From the NCBI RefSeq assembly GCF_900113485.1, contig NZ_FOPM01000019.1:1-64000 (forward strand): a stretch of DNA of 64,000 bases. Reading direction: 5' to 3'. Under the pieces are notes generated by a model that searched no databases, had not been told where the DNA came from, and worked only from the letters and a program-made list of their open reading frames with translations. The stretch comes from Methylobacterium gossipiicola. Lineage in GTDB: Bacteria > Pseudomonadota > Alphaproteobacteria > Rhizobiales > Beijerinckiaceae. Shown here piece after piece: positions 7,649-14,891 of the stretch (position 1 is the first letter of the stretch; every line of letters starts with the position of its first letter). Made by a program: the position numbers and the translations under genes.

Positions 7649-8905
7649 TCAGGGAAATTTGCAGACGGTCTCAGGCAGATCGATCCCAAGGGTGTCGAGC
7701 GGCGTGCGCTGGTGCGTGAAGCCCTGCTCGGGAGCGACGGAGACCATGGCTTTCGGCTGCACCACGATCACCGGTTGGCGTAACTGGTGGTCCCACGGGC
7801 GGTAGGTGAGGGACACGCCCTTGTAGGCCGGCAGGCTGAAGGCCGGATCAGCGAAATAGGGCGCCAGCACCGCGGGGTCGGCGGTCTTCTTCTGCGTCGC
7901 CGCCTCGCCGACGGAGCGCACGGCCGCCCACGCCTGATAATCCAGGGGTCGCATGAGGCGGCCGGCCTGGCGCCGAAACCGGTTCTGCGCTTGGGCGGCG
8001 CCCCAGGTCTCCAGGGTCGGGTGCCAAGTGGTGGCGATGAGCCCTTGTGTTCCAGCCACGGGGCGCGGATCGACGGTGCGGAACGGAACGTAGTCGCCCC
8101 AGTCGTTGGCCTCGTCGGCCACAATGGCGAGGTCGTAATCGACGCCCCGGGTGAACACCATCGCCTCCGATCGCGTCGGGGTGTCGCCGCGCGCCTTGGC
8201 AAGGGGGCCGAAGGTCCAGGGCTTCTCGGCCGTGATCTTGAGGTTGAACTTGCGGGCGGAGTTCTTGAACGCCTCGGCGTAGAGCCGGTCCCCGTCCTGG
8301 GGGCCGGTGATGAGGAACATCTTGCGCCAGCGCATGAGGGTGAAGAACTGCGCTAGGGCATCCGTCTGCATCGCCCGGCTGGGAATGACGTGGAACACGT
8401 TCGCCCGGCAATCGGCCCCGCGCAAACGGTCGTCGGGGGCGGCGACGTTGAAGACCGTGACGCCCTCCCCCTTCACCGCGTCGGCGACCGCCAGGACCGC
8501 GTCGGCGGGCAGCGCCAGGACGAGGAACTTGAGGCCGCGGCCCACCAGATCGCGGGCCGCCTCGACGGCGGCCGTCGTTCCATCCTTGGTCCCGTCGAGG
8601 GCGATCTCGTCGAGGGCATAGGTCTGCTTGGTGAAGCGGCCCGTCGTGTTGTTGTCCTTGATCGCCATGCGGGCGCCGGCGACGCCCTCGTCCTCGGGCG
8701 CCGCCTCAGCATCGTAGGACGAGGGGGCGGACTCGGGCCGATAGATGAACCCGATGCGAGTCTCCGTCGCGCCGGTGGCGGCGGGTTCGGGTGCCGCGTC
8801 CTGCGCCGAGCGCGCTGGTTCCTGCGCGGCAACCGGGCGGGACCACGGGATGCCCAGAGTGACAAGGAGGGCGAGGAGAGGGGGGAAGCGTGTCGAAACT
8901 TGCAT
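7649..8905 (-). CDS. lutA: Periplasmic substrate-binding protein of the lut ABC transporter
   Basis: A 418-residue secreted protein with signal peptide (1-28, PVAAQ) and the two-lobe fold of branched-chain-amino-acid-type binding proteins (type 1 periplasmic binding). Recognisable parts are IGFIYRPES near the N-terminus, GARMAIKDNN, VFNVAAPDD and the MLITGPQDGD-like hinge. Homologues are known as binding proteins of PQQ-dependent alcohol catabolism and, in AM1, as LutA of lanthanide import. It heads the minus-strand lut operon. It diverges from the DUF3280 gene across a 212-bp intergenic region with a palindrome. Direct metal binding cannot be judged from sequence. Confidence 0.88.
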   Translation of the reverse strand: MQVSTRFPPLLALLVTLGIPWSRPVAAQEPARSAQDAAPEPAATGATETRIGFIYRPESAPSSYDAEAAPEDEGVAGARMAIKDNNTTGRFTKQTYALDEIALDGTKDGTTAAVEAARDLVGRGLKFLVLALPADAVLAVADAVKGEGVTVFNVAAPDDRLRGADCRANVFHVIPSRAMQTDALAQFFTLMRWRKMFLITGPQDGDRLYAEAFKNSARKFNLKITAEKPWTFGPLAKARGDTPTRSEAMVFTRGVDYDLAIVADEANDWGDYVPFRTVDPRPVAGTQGLIATTWHPTLETWGAAQAQNRFRRQAGRLMRPLDYQAWAAVRSVGEAATQKKTADPAVLAPYFADPAFSLPAYKGVSLTYRPWDHQLRQPVIVVQPKAMVSVAPEQGFTHQRTPLDTLGIDLPETVCKFP

Positions 8906-9117
8906 GCGGGTGACACGCTAGCAACATTGACCCGCCCGGCTCAATCGACGTTTGATAAGGATATCATAAGCTCCCGCCTTCGCGCGGCGGGCCGTGCTCC
9001 CGGCGGGGTGCCGCAGGAGTCGGGATCGCCCCGCCTTCCCCGGCGTTGCCTGACAGCGGTCCGGACCTCATGCTGCCGAGGGCGCCGGGATCGACCCGAC
9101 CCGAGACGAGCGAGTTC
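8906..9117. promoter_or_regulatory. Divergent promoter region of lut operon and cofactor genes
   Basis: A 212-bp intergenic region between lutA (minus) and the DUF3280 gene (plus). It contains an AT-rich palindrome, TGATA-AGGA-TATCA (8953-8966), within otherwise GC-rich DNA. This could be an operator or overlap a -10 element for either strand. No clear -35/-10 pair was found. Confidence 0.4.
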
Positions 9118-9648
9118 ATGACGCCAGCGATCCCCCTCCCCCGCGCCGGACACGTTTGCGCGAGCTTCGCCCTCCTCCTCGTCCTTGGGGTGCCGGCGCG
9201 GGCCGCCCCCGAGACGGCGGCGATCTTCGGGATCGAGCTGTTCGATCCCGGCGTGGTCGGAGGCCGCAAGGCCCGGCCGGACGAGACGAGGCGCCTCGGC
9301 CTCGTCACCGACGAGTTGCGCAAGGCCCTGGGCGAGGCGGTCACGCCCGTCGACGTCGCGCCGCAGGCCGCCGAGATCGCCAAGCAGGCGCCCCTCTACA
9401 AGTGCGACGGCTGCGCCGCCGCCATCGCCAAGACCCTCGGGGCTGACCTTGCCGTCAGCGGCTACGTCGAGAAGGGCTCCAACCAGATCTTCAACCTCAC
9501 GGTCACCATCACGGAGGCCACCACCGGCAAGATCGTGCGTGGGGGCCGGGTGGTGATCCGCGCCGATACCGACGACACCTGGGCGCATGCCATGCGTTGG
9601 GTGGTGAAGAACCGCCTTCTCGCCGAGCCTCTACCGAACCGCTCGTGA
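9118..9648 (+). CDS. Secreted DUF3280/DUF2380-family protein
   Basis: A 176-residue protein with signal peptide (ending ARA-AP) and a domain typical of DUF2380/DUF3280 (AIFGIELFDPG, DELRKALGEAV, CDGCAAAIAKTLGADLAVSG, VVIRADTDDTW). Members are found next to methanol and other PQQ-alcohol oxidation genes; their biochemical role is unknown. The CDGC pair suggests a disulfide or a metal site. The start at 9118 was chosen because it places the signal peptide at the N-terminus; 9046 and 9070 are upstream alternatives. It is transcribed away from lutA. Confidence 0.8.
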   Translation: MTPAIPLPRAGHVCASFALLLVLGVPARAAPETAAIFGIELFDPGVVGGRKARPDETRRLGLVTDELRKALGEAVTPVDVAPQAAEIAKQAPLYKCDGCAAAIAKTLGADLAVSGYVEKGSNQIFNLTVTITEATTGKIVRGGRVVIRADTDDTWAHAMRWVVKNRLLAEPLPNRS

Positions 9649-9768
9649 CGCGCCCGGTTTTTTGGTAGGGCCACGTTTGGATGGGCCATCGGGTCCGACC
9701 CCATCCGGCGCGGGACACCGTCCGGTGTCGGCGCCTCACCAGTGTGCGAGCCAGTGCAAGAAATCGTC

Positions 9769-10497
9769 GTGTCGACGCCTCTCCCCTTCGATCCTGCCTC
9801 CGCCGGGGCCGCGCCGCGCCTCCTCGTGAGCGTGCGCGACGCCGAGGAAGCCCTGGCGGTCGCCCTGGCGGGCGCCGACCTCGTCGACGCCAAGGACCCG
9901 GAGCGCGGGGCGCTGGGCGCCCTCCCCGTCGCGACCGTGCGGAGTCTCGTGGTCCGAGTCGGCGGCCGCGCCGTCACCAGCGCGGTGGCGGGTGAACCCG
10001 CGAACGGGGCTGACCTGAGCCCGTGCGTCGCCGCCATGGCGGCGACGGGCGTGGATTACGTCAAGGTCGCGGTGCGGGCGGGCTTTTCCGACGCGGCCCT
10101 GGCCGAGGCGGCGGCGGCGGCCCCCGGCCGGCTCATCGCCGTGCTGTTCGCCGAACATCCACCGGCCCCCGATCTCGTAGCACGCTTGAGGGGGGCGGGG
10201 TTCGTCGGCGCCATGATCGACACGGCGACGAAGGACGGCCGCCGCCTGCCCGACCTCCTCTCCGCCGCGCCCCTCGCGGCCTTCACCCAGGCGTGCCGCG
10301 ACCACGGCCTCGTCTCGGGCCTCGCCGGCTCGCTGGCGCTGACCGACATCGAGCCCCTCGCCGCCCTCGGGGCGCATTACCTCGGTTTCCGGGGTGGCCT
10401 GTGCCGTGGCAGCGACCGGACCCACGGCCTCGATCCGGCCCGTGTGGCGGAAGCCGTCGAGACCCTGCGTTCCTGCACCCGGCGGAACGCCGCATGA
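9769..10497 (+). CDS. mfnB: (5-formylfuran-3-yl)methyl phosphate synthase
   Basis: MfnB family (DUF556). It makes 4-(hydroxymethyl)-2-furancarboxaldehyde phosphate from two glyceraldehyde-3-phosphates, the first step to the furan of methanofuran, which methylotrophs use in formaldehyde oxidation. Motifs are LLVSVRDAEEA, DLVDAKDPERGALGALP (the catalytic Lys region), VDYVKVAVRAG and LGFRGGLCRG. GTG at 9769 was preferred since the protein then begins shortly before the conserved core (242 residues); GTG at 9742 is possible. Its stop overlaps the next gene's ATG, marking an operon of four cofactor genes. Confidence 0.88.
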   Translation: MSTPLPFDPASAGAAPRLLVSVRDAEEALAVALAGADLVDAKDPERGALGALPVATVRSLVVRVGGRAVTSAVAGEPANGADLSPCVAAMAATGVDYVKVAVRAGFSDAALAEAAAAAPGRLIAVLFAEHPPAPDLVARLRGAGFVGAMIDTATKDGRRLPDLLSAAPLAAFTQACRDHGLVSGLAGSLALTDIEPLAALGAHYLGFRGGLCRGSDRTHGLDPARVAEAVETLRSCTRRNAA

Positions 10498-11093
10498 CCT
10501 CTCATCTCACGGTGGTGAAGATCGGCGGCAGCCTCGTATCGGATGCCGATCGCCTGCGGGCCGTCCTCTCCGGCCTCGCTGCGGGCAAGGACGGCCCCTG
10601 TGTCGTGGTTCCGGGCGGCGGCGCCTTCGCCGACGCGGTCCGCGCTTCTCAAACCGCCCTCGGCTTCGACGACGCCCTCGCCCACCGCCTCGCCCTCGAC
10701 GCCATGGGGCGCATGGCCGAGGTTTTCCGCGCCCTCGAACCACGCCTGCACCGCGCGGCAACGTGGGAAGACGCCGCGGCGATCCTCGCCCGGGGCGGAA
10801 CTCCGGTTTGGGACCCCGTCGCCCTCAAGGCCGGCTCACCCGACATTCCCGAGACCTGGGCCGTGACCTCCGACAGCCTCGCCGTGTGGCTCGCGACGCA
10901 ATGGGGCGCGCCGCGCTGCGTCCTCGTCAAATCCACCGACCGACCGCCCGGCGCCACCTTGCCGGATCTCGCGCGTCTCGGCCTCGTCGATGCGGCTTGT
11001 CCCGATTTCGCCGGACGCTATCCCGGCACCATTGAGATCCGGGGACCAGGCGGATCCGGCACCGGCTTGGCCGGCACGAGGAACGCCGCATGA
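10494..11093 (+). CDS. Amino acid kinase-family protein, MfnE-like
   Basis: A 199-residue kinase of the amino-acid-kinase superfamily with the N-terminal VVKIGGSLV and VVVPGGGAFADAVR nucleotide-binding segments, and DSLAVWLA further on. In methanogens MfnE phosphorylates the aminomethylfuran phosphate intermediate. Location directly between mfnB and the DHPS-like gene supports the same job in methylofuran synthesis here. The ATG at 10494 overlaps the mfnB stop, and the stop overlaps the start of the next gene (11090). Identification as MfnE rather than another small kinase is an inference from context. Confidence 0.78.
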   Translation: MTSHLTVVKIGGSLVSDADRLRAVLSGLAAGKDGPCVVVPGGGAFADAVRASQTALGFDDALAHRLALDAMGRMAEVFRALEPRLHRAATWEDAAAILARGGTPVWDPVALKAGSPDIPETWAVTSDSLAVWLATQWGAPRCVLVKSTDRPPGATLPDLARLGLVDAACPDFAGRYPGTIEIRGPGGSGTGLAGTRNAA

Positions 11094-12643
11094 GCGCGCC
11101 CGAGCACCTCGTCTTCATCACCGGCCGCATGGCCAAGGCGCGCCTCGAGAAGGTCGCCGCGACCCTGCCGCCCGAGCGCTTCACCTGGAGCATCGCCGAT
11201 GCCGGCGTGAAGGTCGCCGCGCTGATGACGGAGGAGATCATCCGCCGCCGGGTGACGATGCCGGAGGGCGCCACCCGCATCGTCCTGCCGGGCCGCTGCC
11301 GCGCGAACCCCGAGGCCCTGGCCCAACATTTCGGTCTGCCCGTGGAGCGCGGCCCCGACGAGATCGTCGATCTGCCGGCCTATCTCGGGCTGGCGGGCCG
11401 CACCGTGGACCTGTCGCGCCATGATCTGCGGATCTTCTCCGAGATCGTCGACGCCTCGAAGATGACGCCCGAGCAGATCCTGACCAAGGGCCTCGACCTC
11501 GCCCGGCGCGGCGCCGACGTCATCGACCTCGGCGGCCTGCCCGACACGGATTTCCCACACCTCGAAGATTGCGTGCGCCTCCTCAAGGGGGCCGGCCTTA
11601 AGGTCAGCGTGGATTCGTTCTCCCTGAATGAACTCACGCGCGGCGCGAAGGCGGGGGCCGACTATCTCCTCAGCCTCAACGAAGACACCCTCGACCTCGC
11701 CTTCGAAACCGACGCCGTGCCGATCCTCGTACCCGTGCGGCCCGACGACCTCGCCTCCCTCGATCGCGCCATCGAACGCATGGAGAAGGCCGGCAAGCCG
11801 TACATGGCAGACCCGATCCTGGAGCCGATCCATTTCGGCTTCGTCGCGTCCATCACCCGTTATCACGAGACGCGGCGACGCTGGCCGGGAATCGAGATGA
11901 TGATGGGCACCGGCAACCTCACCGAACTGACGGAGGCCGACAGCCTCGGGGTCACGGCCCTGCTCGTCGGGATGTGCTCGGAACTGGCCATCCGCAACGT
12001 CCTCATCGTGCAGGTCTCGAACCACACCCGCCGCACGGTGGAGGAGCACGACGCGGCGCGCCGGGTGATGTATGCGGCCAAAGCCGATTCGGCTCTCCCC
12101 AAGGGATATGGCCGGTCCCTCCTGGCGCTCCACGACAAGCGCCCCTATGTGCAGACCCCGGACGAGATCGCGGCCCAGGCGGCCGAGGTGAAGGACCCGA
12201 ACTACCGCATCGCGGTCGCCGAGGACGGCATCCACGTGTTCAACCGTGACATCCATACCGTGGGCACCGACGCCATGGCGTTCTTCCCCCGCCTCGACGT
12301 GGCGGCGGACGGTGCCCACGCCTTCTACCTCGGCGGCGAACTCACCAAGGCCGAGACCGCCTGGCGCCTCGGCAAGCGCTACGTCCAGGACGAAGCCCTG
12401 GCCTGGGGGGCCGCCGCCGACGCCGAAATCGAGGACACCACGGCGTTCAAGAAAGCCGGACACACCAAGCATTCCGGCCCGGACGGAACTCGGCAGGACC
12501 GCACGCCGCCGGAGGCCGAGGCCGAGCGTCCCGAGATCGTGGAACCAGGGGAGACGCAGGAGAGCGGCACTGTGGCGGAGACGCCCACGGATACGGGCGC
12601 CAGCATCGTCTGCGGCAAGCTCGTCCCGGCGGGGAAAGTCTGA
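11090..12643 (+). CDS. Dihydropteroate synthase-like protein (DUF6513)
   Basis: A 517-residue cytoplasmic protein. Residues ~1-110 form the DUF6513 domain, and ~115-390 a TIM-barrel related to dihydropteroate synthase (GADVIDLGGLPD, LKVSVDSFSLNEL, MMMGTGNLTELTEADS). Methylotroph and methanogen homologues belong to tetrahydromethanopterin synthesis gene sets (orf5-type in M. extorquens); the exact reaction is not something the sequence shows. The last ~60 residues are an acidic, Pro/Thr-rich low-complexity tail with no recognised domain. It is translationally coupled to the kinase gene before it. Confidence 0.82.
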   Translation: MSAPEHLVFITGRMAKARLEKVAATLPPERFTWSIADAGVKVAALMTEEIIRRRVTMPEGATRIVLPGRCRANPEALAQHFGLPVERGPDEIVDLPAYLGLAGRTVDLSRHDLRIFSEIVDASKMTPEQILTKGLDLARRGADVIDLGGLPDTDFPHLEDCVRLLKGAGLKVSVDSFSLNELTRGAKAGADYLLSLNEDTLDLAFETDAVPILVPVRPDDLASLDRAIERMEKAGKPYMADPILEPIHFGFVASITRYHETRRRWPGIEMMMGTGNLTELTEADSLGVTALLVGMCSELAIRNVLIVQVSNHTRRTVEEHDAARRVMYAAKADSALPKGYGRSLLALHDKRPYVQTPDEIAAQAAEVKDPNYRIAVAEDGIHVFNRDIHTVGTDAMAFFPRLDVAADGAHAFYLGGELTKAETAWRLGKRYVQDEALAWGAAADAEIEDTTAFKKAGHTKHSGPDGTRQDRTPPEAEAERPEIVEPGETQESGTVAETPTDTGASIVCGKLVPAGKV

Positions 12644-12647
12644 TCCC

Positions 12648-13244
12648 GTGCCGCTGATCTTAGAGACCATCGTCACCACGACGTCGCCGGACGGCGACCT
12701 GCACCTCGTGCCGTTCGGCTTGATCCAGGATGGAGCCGACTGGGTGCTGGCCCCGTTCCGGCCCTCACCGACCATCCTCAACCTCGAAGCCAATCCGGTC
12801 TTCGCCGCGTCGAGCCCGAGCGACATCCGGGTCATCGCCGGGGCCGTCACCGGCCGGCGCGACTGGGGAACCGTGCCCTGCGACCGCATCTCCGGGCGCC
12901 GCCTCGCCGACAGCTTCGGCCATGCCGAATTCGAGGTGACGGCGGTGGAGCCGGACGAGACCCGCCCGCGCTATCGCGGGCGCATGGTCCATTCGGCCGC
13001 CCACATGCCGTTCTTCGGCTACAACCGGGCGCAGGCGGCGGTGCTGGAAGCGGCGATCCTGTCGACGCGCCTCCATATGCTGCCCCCCGAGAAGATTCTG
13101 ACCGAGATGCGCTATCACGCCATCGCGATCATCAAGACCGCCGGGCCCGCCGAGCGCGAGGCCTGGGACTGGATCGAGGACAAGGTCGCGACCGCCCTGG
13201 GGCGGAGCGATCGCATTCTCGATGAGCCCGCCGCAGCACAGTAG
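12648..13244 (+). CDS. DUF447 family protein, methanopterin-pathway associated
   Basis: A 198-residue protein starting at GTG 12648, four bases after the DHPS-like stop. It has a flavin-reductase-like split-barrel look (LHLVPFGLIQDG, FRPSPTILNLEANP) typical of DUF447. This family is found in methanogens and in methylotrophs with the H4MPT pathway, usually beside the DHPS-like gene. Function is unknown. The longer frame reaching back to 12246 lies inside the DHPS-like gene and is a shadow. Confidence 0.82.
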   Translation: MPLILETIVTTTSPDGDLHLVPFGLIQDGADWVLAPFRPSPTILNLEANPVFAASSPSDIRVIAGAVTGRRDWGTVPCDRISGRRLADSFGHAEFEVTAVEPDETRPRYRGRMVHSAAHMPFFGYNRAQAAVLEAAILSTRLHMLPPEKILTEMRYHAIAIIKTAGPAEREAWDWIEDKVATALGRSDRILDEPAAAQ

Positions 13245-13276
13245 AAGCGTGCGTTCCTGAGGAGACCATCATCCCA

Positions 13277-13813
13277 ATGAAGTTCTTGGCACTCACCACG
13301 GCGGCGGCCTTCGCCCTCGTCTCCTTCGGCGCCCAGGCGCATGGCCCGACCCGCAAGAAGATCGAGGAGACCGTCGAGGTCAACGCCGCCCCCGACAAGG
13401 TCTGGGCCGTGATCGGCAACTTCCAGGACATGAGCTGGCTTCCCCCGGTCGCGAAGACCGAGGGCAAGGGCGGCAACGAGGTCAAGGCCACCCGCACCCT
13501 GACGCTCAAGGACGGCGCCACGGTGGACGAGGAGCTGTACAAGTACTCCGCCGAGAAGATGAGCTACTCGTACCGGATCACCAAGGTCGACGTGAAGACC
13601 CTGCCGGTGAACGACTACTCCTCGACCCTGAAGGTCGAGGATGCCGGCAACGGCAAGTCCAAGATCGTGTGGGACGGCGCGTTCTATCGCGGCTACATGA
13701 ACAACGATCCGCCGCCCGAGCTGAACGACGAGGCCTCGCAGAAGGCTGTCCGCGGCCTCTACCGTACGGGCCTCGACGCCCTGAAGGCGAAGTTCGAGAA
13801 GAGCGGTTCTTGA
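13277..13813 (+). CDS. mxaD: MxaD-like periplasmic SRPBCC protein
   Basis: A 178-residue secreted protein: signal peptide 1-21 (SFGAQA-HG), then a START-like SRPBCC domain (ETVEVNAAPDKVWAVIGNF ... AVRGLYRTGLDALKAKFE). MxaD helps methanol dehydrogenase interact with its cytochrome cL in methylotrophs. An ATG with GGAG upstream (13260-13263) begins 32 bp after the DUF447 gene, so it may be co-transcribed with the cofactor genes. MxaD-like proteins also occur with other alcohol dehydrogenases, and no dehydrogenase gene is in the window, so its partner here is not determined. Confidence 0.82.
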   Translation: MKFLALTTAAAFALVSFGAQAHGPTRKKIEETVEVNAAPDKVWAVIGNFQDMSWLPPVAKTEGKGGNEVKATRTLTLKDGATVDEELYKYSAEKMSYSYRITKVDVKTLPVNDYSSTLKVEDAGNGKSKIVWDGAFYRGYMNNDPPPELNDEASQKAVRGLYRTGLDALKAKFEKSGS

Positions 13814-14814
13814 GCGGTCTTCGCTCCCCTTATGCCTTACGGAAGGGCCGGCTTCGCGCCGGCCCTCTCCTCCTCGCCTTCGCGCTGACCGTCGTCCCGG
13901 CCCGCGCCCAAGAAAGCCGCCTCGAAGAAGCCCGCCCGGAGGTCGCCCTGATCACCGCCCAGGGCGCCAATGCCCTGGCCATCGTGGATCTCGACGCAGG
14001 CGCCGTGGTGGGCCAAGTTGCCATCGATGGCGCACCGGCCGGCATCGCCCTCTCGCCCGACCGCAAGACCGCCTATGTCACCCGTCCGGATGGGCCGGGC
14101 CTCGCCGTGGTGGATCTCGCCGCCCGCGCGGTCACCGCCACCCTCGCCCTGCCGGGCGGACCGCTCGGCATCGCCGTCAACCCGAAGACCGGCCTCGTCT
14201 ACGTGGCCGACTGGTACGGGAGCCGGGTGTTCGTGGTCCCGGCCGACGGCTCGCGCCTGGAGACGGAATTCCAGGTCGGCGCCTCGCCGTCGGGCATCGC
14301 CGTGACGCCGGACGGCGCCACCATCCTGGTGGCCAACCGTGAGGGTGACTCGGTCTCGGTAGTCGACGCCGCCACCCTGGCGGTGAGCCGTACGGTCCCG
14401 GTGGGGCGCCACCCGTTCGGGATCACCCTCGATGCGACGGGGACCCGCGCCTACACCGCCAACGTCACCTCAAACGACGTCTCGGTGATCGATGTCGCCG
14501 CGGGCTCGGAGGTCGGCCGGGTGACAACGGGGGAACGGCCCTACGTGGTGGCCCTCGCAGGCTCACGCGGCTTCGTCACCGACCAGTACGGCGGCACGGT
14601 CAGCGTGTTCAACCTCCAGACCCTCACGAGCGTCGCCACGGTCGAGGTCGGCGACCACCCCGAGGGCATCGCCGCCACCCGTGACGGCAACATCCTCGTC
14701 GTGGCGAACTGGGGTTCGAACACCCTCAGCCTCCTCGACGCCACCACTCTCAAGGTCACGAAGGAGATTCCCGTCCCCGACGGCCCCCGCGCCTTCGGCG
14801 ATTTTTTAAGGTGA
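13810..14814 (+). CDS. Secreted YVTN beta-propeller protein next to mxaD
   Basis: A 334-residue propeller, starting at TTG 13810 that overlaps the mxaD stop. The signal sequence (RLRAGPLLLAFALTVVPARA-Q) comes from residue ~18, then YVTRPDGPGLAVVDL, VYVADWYGSRVF, ILVANREGDSVSVVD and TANVTSNDVSVID blades follow. It is the second such propeller in the window, after LutB. Coupling to mxaD points to a role in periplasmic alcohol oxidation; it could correspond to a methanol-oxidation accessory protein, but I do not assign a name. No ATG is available near the signal peptide, which makes the TTG start likely. A 16-bp hairpin follows. Confidence 0.78.
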   Translation: MSGLRSPYALRKGRLRAGPLLLAFALTVVPARAQESRLEEARPEVALITAQGANALAIVDLDAGAVVGQVAIDGAPAGIALSPDRKTAYVTRPDGPGLAVVDLAARAVTATLALPGGPLGIAVNPKTGLVYVADWYGSRVFVVPADGSRLETEFQVGASPSGIAVTPDGATILVANREGDSVSVVDAATLAVSRTVPVGRHPFGITLDATGTRAYTANVTSNDVSVIDVAAGSEVGRVTTGERPYVVALAGSRGFVTDQYGGTVSVFNLQTLTSVATVEVGDHPEGIAATRDGNILVVANWGSNTLSLLDATTLKVTKEIPVPDGPRAFGDFLR

Positions 14815-14827
14815 ATTCCATCGTCTC

Positions 14828-14870
14828 AACGAAGAACGGCGGCCCCTTCCAGGAGCCGCCGTTCTTCGTT
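14828..14870. terminator. Strong bidirectional terminator
   Basis: A perfect 16-bp inverted repeat (14828-14843 with 14855-14870) with an 11-nt loop, A-rich on the left arm and T-rich on the right. It separates the converging propeller and nlpD-like genes. Confidence 0.85.
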
Positions 14871-14891
14871 TCCGGGTTCTGCGTCGGTCGA

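Noticed and set aside
11018..12889. 623-codon minus-strand frame over the DHPS-like gene
   Set aside because: Shadow of a well-conserved gene with diagnostic motifs on the plus strand.
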